Source: Candidatus Competibacteraceae bacterium | GTDB taxonomy: Bacteria; Pseudomonadota; Gammaproteobacteria; Competibacterales; Competibacteraceae | Direction of reading: 5' to 3' | DNA: 20,828 bases | NCBI GenBank assembly: GCA_020445045.1 | Contig: JAGRHI010000180.1 | Coordinates: forward strand, 1 to 20,828 | In this document: positions 16,129 through 20,828 of the stretch, piece after piece | Numbering within the stretch: the stretch's first letter is position 1 | Layout: each line of letters begins with the position of its first letter | Program-made: the position numbers and the translations under genes | Notes under the pieces: model-generated | The model's input: the letters and a program-made list of their open reading frames with translations, nothing else | Database searches by the model: none | What the model was told of the DNA's origin: nothing

Positions 16129-16221
16129 CAAAACCCGCTCCGATTTCCCGGACGAAATCGACTCACCCAAAAGAGGCGAGCACCCTTGAGTAAAACGCAC
16201 CATGAAGAACTCGCATCATTT

Positions 16222-16257
16222 TACCGATACCCTATCAAACTATCGGGTAGAAACCCG
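16222..16257. repeat. Overlapping hairpins in the divergent intergenic region
   Basis: CGGGT-AGAA-ACCCG (16244-16257) is a perfect 5-bp stem with a 4-base loop. It shares bases with a second, alternative stem, TACCGATA (16222-16229) against TATCGGGTA (16241-16249) with one bulged G. The two cannot form together. The pair lies between the divergent genes at 16128 and 16362. Its function is unknown, and neither side is followed by a T-run. Confidence 0.3.
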
Positions 16258-16361
16258 CGACGGAAGTTTGTAAGAATACTGTCGCAAATTGCACCCTGTG
16301 CTTGCTTTAAATAGTCACGGTCTGCTTTTTCCACCTAAGGCAGCCGCTCCCTCCACCCGAG

Positions 16362-16961
16362 ATGAGGCCAGAAGGTATCGTGCTGCACCCACCGCAACCG
16401 TTTCCGCTCCCGTCCTCGATCGCCCACCCTCATGGGTCTCGCGGCCTGAAAGTGCGCCAGGAAGAAATCGCCCAGGTCTTTAGCCTGGTTGGCACCGGCC
16501 GTTCCCTGCGCGAGGCGCTGGACGAGCTTTGCAGGCTAATCGAACGCTGGATGCCAGACGCCTACTGCTCGATTCTGCTGCTCGAAGAAGGACGCTGGCT
16601 GCGCCACAGTGGCAGTGTCCGGCTGCCCGCCGAATACATCCGTCAGGTGGACGGCTGGGCGATCGGACCCGAGGCCGGCTCATGCGGCGCCGCGGCTTGG
16701 CAAAAACGGCAAATCATCGTCAGCGACATCGACAGCCACCCGTACTGGCGGAGTGCCCGGGACATCGCCCGCTGCTTCGGACTGGCCGCCTGCTGGTCCA
16801 CGCCAATCTTGAGCGACGACCAGTCGGTGCTGGGTACCTTCGCCGTCTACTACCGCGCGAAGCGCGAACCGACCGAAGCCGAGCTGAACCTGATCGACCA
16901 AGTGACCAGCACCGCCCGGCTGCTGCTCGAACTCGATCGCGCCGAAGCGGAGCCGCGGTAA
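16362..16961 (+). CDS. GAF-domain fragment, N-terminal piece of a broken sensor protein
   Basis: This is the part of the decayed gene that is still open: 199 residues with a GAF domain at about 35-195 (SLREALDELCRLIERWMPDA, then YCSILLLEEG and a late PILSDDQSVLGTFAVYYR). GAF domains bind small ligands or mediate dimerisation in sensors. The frame ends at a TAA that stands where related proteins usually carry a Glu codon, and PAS sequence continues in the same frame after it. The start at 16362 is only the first ATG; no ribosome site is visible. A truncated GAF protein could still be made, but I read it as part of the pseudogene listed next. Confidence 0.5.
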   Translation: MRPEGIVLHPPQPFPLPSSIAHPHGSRGLKVRQEEIAQVFSLVGTGRSLREALDELCRLIERWMPDAYCSILLLEEGRWLRHSGSVRLPAEYIRQVDGWAIGPEAGSCGAAAWQKRQIIVSDIDSHPYWRSARDIARCFGLAACWSTPILSDDQSVLGTFAVYYRAKREPTEAELNLIDQVTSTARLLLELDRAEAEPR

Positions 16962-17529
16962 TCCCGGCAAATGCCGCAAACCATCCTCGACAACGTGCCG
17001 ATCCGCATCTTCTGAAAGGATCGCGAGTCGCGCTATCTAGGCGCCAATCAGTGCTTTCCGCAAGATGTCCACCTTGCCCATCTCGATGACTTGCGCGGCA
17101 AAACCGACTTCGACCTGCCGCTCGATCCCACCGCCGCCGCACGCCACCACGCCGACGACCGGGCGGTGATGGCATCGGGCCAGACCAAACCCGATTTCGA
17201 GGAGTCGGGCCGCCATGCCGACGACTCGGAAGCCGGGTTTCACACCAGCAAAGCCCCGCTGATCGATGCCGACGGGCACGTTGTCGGCGTGTTGGGCACT
17301 TATGCTGACATCACCGCGCAAAAGCAGGCCGAGGCGCAAATCCGCTAACTGGCGTACTACGGTACGCTGACTGGGCAACTGGCGTTGTTGCAGACACGAC
17401 AAATGTGACGGGATTCAAGGATTTCTTACCAGCAAGCCGGTGCCAGCCGTCGAAGCGACGCAATGGTTGCGGCAACCCACATGGCGCTTCCGAACGGCGC
17501 CCGACGCTCTCGAACCAACGGAGCGGTGA
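16362..17529 (+). pseudogene. Decayed GAF-PAS-GGDEF-EAL c-di-GMP signalling gene
   Basis: Reading one frame from 16362 gives GAF, then stop TAA (16959-16961), then SRQMPQTILDNVPIRIF, stop TGA (17013-17015), then a nearly full PAS domain (KDRESRYLGANQCF onward, including HTSKAPL and GVLGTYADIT), and stop TAA (17346-17348). Next comes LAYYGTLTG, the typical first residues of a GGDEF domain (LAYYDxLTG). From about 17404 the frame shifts by one and reads CDGIQGFLTSKPVPA, the typical C-terminal end of an EAL domain. So nearly all of GGDEF and EAL is deleted. Each stop is one base from the residue expected in intact relatives (Glu, Trp, Gln). The original protein would have been a membrane-free sensor that made or broke c-di-GMP. 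The expected residues are from memory of the family. Confidence 0.85.
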
Positions 17530-17557
17530 TTATCCAAATCCGCCCGAAACCATGGTT

Positions 17558-17563
17558 TATAAT
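17558..17563 (+). promoter_or_regulatory. Candidate -10 box for adenylate kinase
   Basis: A perfect TATAAT about 80 bases before the adk ATG and about 30 bases after the end of the EAL remnant. The -35 region at the expected distance (CAAATC) is poor. If used, adk would be transcribed on its own with a leader of about 70 bases. Confidence 0.4.
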
Positions 17564-17642
17564 TCCAGACGGTGCTGGACGGCGCGTTTGCGGCGACCGG
17601 AAATCATTTGAACCCGTCTCATCGGATAACGAGGAAAAATTC

Positions 17643-18296
17643 ATGCGACTGATTCTGTTGGGCGCCCCGGGCGCTGGTAAGGGCACCGTGGCCAAGCTAC
17701 TGACGCAAATCGACGGCTCGGTGCAGATCTCCACCGGCGACATCCTGCGCGGCGCGGTGCAGGCCGGCACGGAGTTGGGCAAGCAGGCGGATGCTTACAT
17801 GAAAGCCGGTGACTTGGTGCCGGATGATCTGATCATGGGCATCATGGAAACACGCTTGCAGGAACCGGACTGCGCCAAGGGTTTCCTACTGGACGGTTTC
17901 CCGCGCACCATCCCGCAGGCCGAGGCACTGAAGGCGCTGCTGAGCAAATTAGGGATCAAGCTGGATGTCGTGGCCAATATCGAGGTACCGCGCGAGGAAA
18001 TCCTCAACCGCCTGACCACCCGCCGCACCTGCTCCAACACCAGTTGCCAAGCCATCTACAACATCAGGACCAATCCACCCAAGGTGGCGGGGGTTTGCGA
18101 CAAGTGCGGCAGCCCGGTCATTCAACGCGACGACGAGACCGACGAAGCCATCAGTAAGCGCCTCGACACCTATTTCGAAAAGACCGCGCCGTTGATCGAA
18201 TTCTACCGCCAGGAAGGATTGTTGCTGGTCGTCGATTCTCCCGCCACTGAGGGCGTGGTGGACGCTATTCAACAGCGAATCGCCGCCGGCGCTTGA
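17643..18296 (+). CDS. adk: Adenylate kinase, zinc-type LID
   Basis: Converts AMP plus ATP to two ADP in the cytoplasm. The 217-residue protein has the P-loop GAPGAGKGT (7-15), the AMP-binding stretch STGDILR, DGFPRT (84-89) and the late arginine-rich RRDDET-type region, here QRDDETDEAISKRL. The LID domain carries four cysteines, C130, C135, C152 and C155 (CSNTSC and CDKC), the zinc-binding pattern common in Gram-positive enzymes and in some proteobacteria but absent from the E. coli enzyme. The ATG at 17643 follows GAGGA at a spacing of seven; the longer frame from 17463 overlaps the pseudogene and is not used. It appears to be a single-gene unit. I cannot tell whether the genome has a second adk. 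Confidence 0.95.
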   Translation: MRLILLGAPGAGKGTVAKLLTQIDGSVQISTGDILRGAVQAGTELGKQADAYMKAGDLVPDDLIMGIMETRLQEPDCAKGFLLDGFPRTIPQAEALKALLSKLGIKLDVVANIEVPREEILNRLTTRRTCSNTSCQAIYNIRTNPPKVAGVCDKCGSPVIQRDDETDEAISKRLDTYFEKTAPLIEFYRQEGLLLVVDSPATEGVVDAIQQRIAAGA

Positions 18297-18361
18297 ATCC
18301 GCTTTCCCTGCCCGCACGACCCGACCCCTGAACCCTCGCCCAGCGACGGCCAAGGGATCGG

Positions 18362-18547
18362 GTGTCCATTCCACTGCCCCGCCATCAGGGCGGAACATGT
18401 GCCGATCCTGCTAACTGGCGGCAAGAACATATCCTGTCCCACACCGAGGACGATCCCATCGTATTCTTTTTCGACGGCAAGACCGTCCAATTGCTCGAAA
18501 GCAAGGCGGCGATCGAACGATTCCATGCGGACACCCTGGGCGGGTAA
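18362..18547 (+). CDS. Possible small protein of unknown function after adk
   Basis: A 61-codon frame starting at GTG 18362 with AAGGGA just upstream. The second half (ILSHTEDDPIVFFFDGKTVQ onward, with regular charged and hydrophobic alternation) reads like genuine protein; the first 20 residues do not. It may be a short gene or the tail of a degraded longer one. I recognise no family, so this is a low-confidence call. Confidence 0.3.
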   Translation: MSIPLPRHQGGTCADPANWRQEHILSHTEDDPIVFFFDGKTVQLLESKAAIERFHADTLGG

Positions 18548-19363
18548 ACGGGCAGCGGAGCACTGATCGATCAAACTCACCGGCCGCCCGAAGTCGCACA
18601 CTGGCGACCAACTCGCACCATCTGACCGCCCGCAATATCCAAGGCCAACCACCGATGCAGGCGTGGGCGGAACGAAAACCAGGTTCGGGTTGAAATGAAC
18701 CGGTCAAAGCGATCCGTACAGGCTCGTAATGAACCGATCTTAAGCCACGTGCACCCATCGACAGCGAATCCACGAAACTGTGGTTAGCGCCCCAGAAATT
18801 TGGCATGTCCACCGAACATGCTGACGACAGTACCGTAGTGGGGATGAACCGCACATGATTTGTGGGCCAACGCGTGGCGATGGACCGGTGGAACGATTTC
18901 ACTCACTCCATTGCGTTGCAAAAAATCCATCCGTCACGACGGTGGTTCTCATTGGGTAAAATCGATCCGATGGGTTGGTTACGGCAAGGTTTTCTATAAA
19001 ACATGCTACAGAACAGTACCTTGCACGTACTTGCCGAGGTGGACTCTCGGTTTCAAACCACAGGACAAATTGATGGGAGGTATGACATCATGAAAGATGA
19101 TCAATAAGATGGCGCGATTTTTGCTTAGAATCGACTTCCTTAAAATGCTTACGAATCTCGAAAATAAGCGGCTGATCAACTTCGAACGTTGCATGCTCAG
19201 CATGCAACCGACACCGACAGTACCAGCCTATTTTCATAACCTTAACGAGTAAAAAAGCACGATACATCGATTAAACCAATAGACATCATAGCATGAGCGC
19301 AAAATTTCTGAAGTATTAATTGATGTGGTTTCAAGCTAACGACCATATTTGAGGCATGATATC
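18548..19363. other. Long intergenic region ahead of the PleD-like gene
   Basis: About 800 bases without a gene I can support. Several frames are open on both strands, but none resembles a known protein. Seen in it: three copies of ATGAACCG (18695, 18729, 18844), a hairpin GCATGT/ACATGC at 18803-18821, a switch from GC-rich to AT-rich near 18950, and a 21-bp palindrome at 19188-19208 (listed separately). It may be a degraded insertion, but no transposase or terminal repeat is visible. Confidence 0.5.
19188..19208. promoter_or_regulatory. 21-bp perfect palindrome, candidate operator
   Basis: GTTGCATGCT (19188-19197) and AGCATGCAAC (19199-19208) are exact 10-bp reverse complements around a single C. 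One central base makes an RNA hairpin with the full stem impossible, so a DNA-binding dimer site is more likely. It lies about 155 bases before the ATG of the PleD-like gene. Confidence 0.5.
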
Positions 19364-20764
19364 ATGAGCATATTCAGCAACAAAAAAGATTTAAATTATC
19401 ACCCCAAAGTACTCATAATCGATGTTGACGAAGCCAATGCAAAATTAATTGCCGAAATTCTTGAAAGCGAAAATTATAGGGTTCAAATTACCCTTAATGG
19501 CCAAAAAGCTTTAGTGGATGCCCAACAACACCAGCCGGATCTGATTATATTAGATTCCATGATACCGGATCATAATGGATTCAACGTCGCTCAAACATTA
19601 AAAAATACCCCTAAAACAAAGAACGTTCCTATTATAATAACCACCAATCTAGACTCATACAGCACCAAACAGGATTTCAACAATAATGCCGATGAAGTGT
19701 TGATTAAACCAGTCAATCCAATTGAGTTATTGACTCGCATCAACACTATGTTCAAATTAAAAGTATACAGGGATCAACTTGAAATTCGAAAGGATATTGA
19801 ATTTAATTTTACCAATGAAGATGGTATAGAAAAAACCAAATCAATTAACAATGACACGAGGAATCACTTTTTACTCATAGAAGATAACTTAACGGAAAAA
19901 AGCCTGATATTCAATATGTTAAATCAAGAACAATTCATTGTTACCTTGGCGAACACAGGAGAGCAAGCAATTGCTCTTGCACACAATAAATCATTTGATT
20001 TGATAATTATCAATACGGTACTCCCTGATATGGATGGATTGGATATTTATAAAAGAATCAAGCGCATAGATCTTTATCAACATATACCAATCCTATTCGT
20101 ATCCAATATCAACGATTATCAATTAAAACTGGCGTGCCTCGAATATGGCGCAGATGATTTTTTTATCAATCCCATCAACAATAAAGAATTTATGGCGAAA
20201 ATCAATTTATTACTAAAAAAGAAAACATATACAGATCAACTATATAATAATTATCAGGCGGCGATTAATTCGGCAATCAAAGATGGACTAACCAGTTTAT
20301 TTAAGCGTTCTTACTTCATAAGATGCTTAGATCATGAAATAAAAAGAGCTTTACGCACGATGGGATACCTCTCATTAATGATCATCGATATTGATAATTT
20401 TAAAGCAATTAATGATCATCTTGGTCATTTAGCAGGAGATGCTATTTTGTATGAGTTCGGTAAAATTATTTTGAATAATATTCGGGATATTGATCAAGCA
20501 GCCCGATACGGTGGAGAAGAATTTATTATTTTATTACCTAATACTAAAAAAGAAAAGGCCTTATTAATCGCCCAGAGAATACAGTCCGCCCTACTAGAGA
20601 TACCCTTACCTTCAAACCTTCCAACTATTCTTAATAAGCTAACGGTCAGTATTGGGATCGCTGAGTTTCCATGCTGCGCAAAATCGTCAAGCGAACTCCT
20701 CAATAAAGCAGATCTCATGCTTTACCAAGCGAAAAAAACAGGAAAAAACAAAGTCTGCCTCTAA
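19364..20764 (+). CDS. PleD-like response regulator, REC-REC-GGDEF diguanylate cyclase
   Basis: A 466-residue cytoplasmic protein that should make c-di-GMP from two GTP. Receiver 1 (about 14-130) has acceptor D64 in LIILDSMIPD and K115 in IKP, but the acidic pair reads D-V, so metal binding may be weakened. Receiver 2 (about 168-288) has N217 where the phospho-Asp should be (LIIINTVLPDMDG) and FINP instead of TKP, so it is a pseudo-receiver as in PleD-type proteins. The GGDEF domain (about 305-466) has the active-site loop GGEEF (383-387) and an inhibitory-site motif RDID (374-377) five residues before it, so product inhibition is likely. ATG 19364 is preferred, after GAGG; TTG at 19349 is the alternative. 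AT-rich codon use contrasts with the chemosensory genes and suggests transfer or a different history. Confidence 0.9.
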   Translation: MSIFSNKKDLNYHPKVLIIDVDEANAKLIAEILESENYRVQITLNGQKALVDAQQHQPDLIILDSMIPDHNGFNVAQTLKNTPKTKNVPIIITTNLDSYSTKQDFNNNADEVLIKPVNPIELLTRINTMFKLKVYRDQLEIRKDIEFNFTNEDGIEKTKSINNDTRNHFLLIEDNLTEKSLIFNMLNQEQFIVTLANTGEQAIALAHNKSFDLIIINTVLPDMDGLDIYKRIKRIDLYQHIPILFVSNINDYQLKLACLEYGADDFFINPINNKEFMAKINLLLKKKTYTDQLYNNYQAAINSAIKDGLTSLFKRSYFIRCLDHEIKRALRTMGYLSLMIIDIDNFKAINDHLGHLAGDAILYEFGKIILNNIRDIDQAARYGGEEFIILLPNTKKEKALLIAQRIQSALLEIPLPSNLPTILNKLTVSIGIAEFPCCAKSSSELLNKADLMLYQAKKTGKNKVCL

Positions 20765-20828
20765 GGTGCCAGATTACTAAAAATATTCGATTAATTGTAA
20801 TAGACATTATCAGAAACAATCATGAAAA

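Noticed and set aside
16959..17348. Stop-codon readthrough or recoding to explain the in-frame stops in the GAF-PAS gene
   Set aside because: Two different stop types (TAA twice, TGA once) plus a frame-changing deletion of the catalytic domains fit gene decay much better. TGA and TAA also end normal genes in this window.
18411..18902. Minus-strand open frame of 163 codons after adk
   Set aside because: No family resemblance, no clear ribosome site, and rich in Arg, Cys and Trp as expected of random GC-rich frames.
18548..19363. Insertion-sequence remnant in the gap before the PleD-like gene
   Set aside because: No transposase fragment, matching terminal inverted repeats or target duplication could be identified by eye.

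Overview
The window looks like a chromosomal segment of a Gram-negative proteobacterium, most likely a gammaproteobacterium. The reasons are the gene order pilG-pilH-pilI-pilJ-chpA, which follows the Pseudomonas Pil-Chp layout, plus Sec signal peptides on periplasmic proteins and many c-di-GMP modules. Most of it is GC-rich. The stretches around 1480-2155 and from about 18950 to the end are clearly AT-rich, and the genes at 2156-3433 and 14225-14581 are intermediate. I cannot name the species from sequence alone.

Layout. (1) 2-1374: the end of an ABC-2 type exporter operon, with an ATPase cut by the window edge and its permease. (2) 1375-2155: an AT-rich intergenic region with a long inverted repeat and a clean 20-bp palindrome. 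(3) 2156-3433: a periplasmic Leu/Ile/Val-type binding protein with no transporter genes beside it. (4) 3434-4028: a non-coding stretch with a terminator-like hairpin. (5) 4029-14197: a chemosensory operon: PilG-like regulator with an extra N-terminal pseudo-receiver, PilH-like regulator, CheW/PilI, a second binding protein paralogous to the first, PilJ-like chemoreceptor, a 1351-residue ChpA-like hybrid CheA, and two more CheW-like proteins. A stand-alone CZB zinc-binding protein (14225-14581) follows, with its own promoter candidate. (6) 14812-16128, minus strand: an unrecognised secreted protein. (7) 16362-17529: the remains of a GAF-PAS-GGDEF-EAL c-di-GMP protein, broken by three nonsense codons and a large internal deletion. 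(8) 17643-18296: adenylate kinase with a Cys4 LID. (9) 18297-19363: about 1 kb without a convincing gene, but with a 21-bp palindrome. (10) 19364-20764: an AT-rich PleD-like protein with two receivers and an active-looking GGDEF domain.

How the genes may work together. The most interesting reading is that the periplasmic binding protein encoded between the CheW and receptor genes is the ligand-sensing subunit of the PilJ-like receptor. The signal would pass through PilI to the ChpA-like kinase and on to the PilG- and PilH-like regulators. The upstream paralog could be a second, separately controlled ligand adaptor. No CheR or CheB gene and no pilus structural gene lies in the window, so neither adaptation by methylation nor the output (twitching, c-di-GMP or other) can be read from here.
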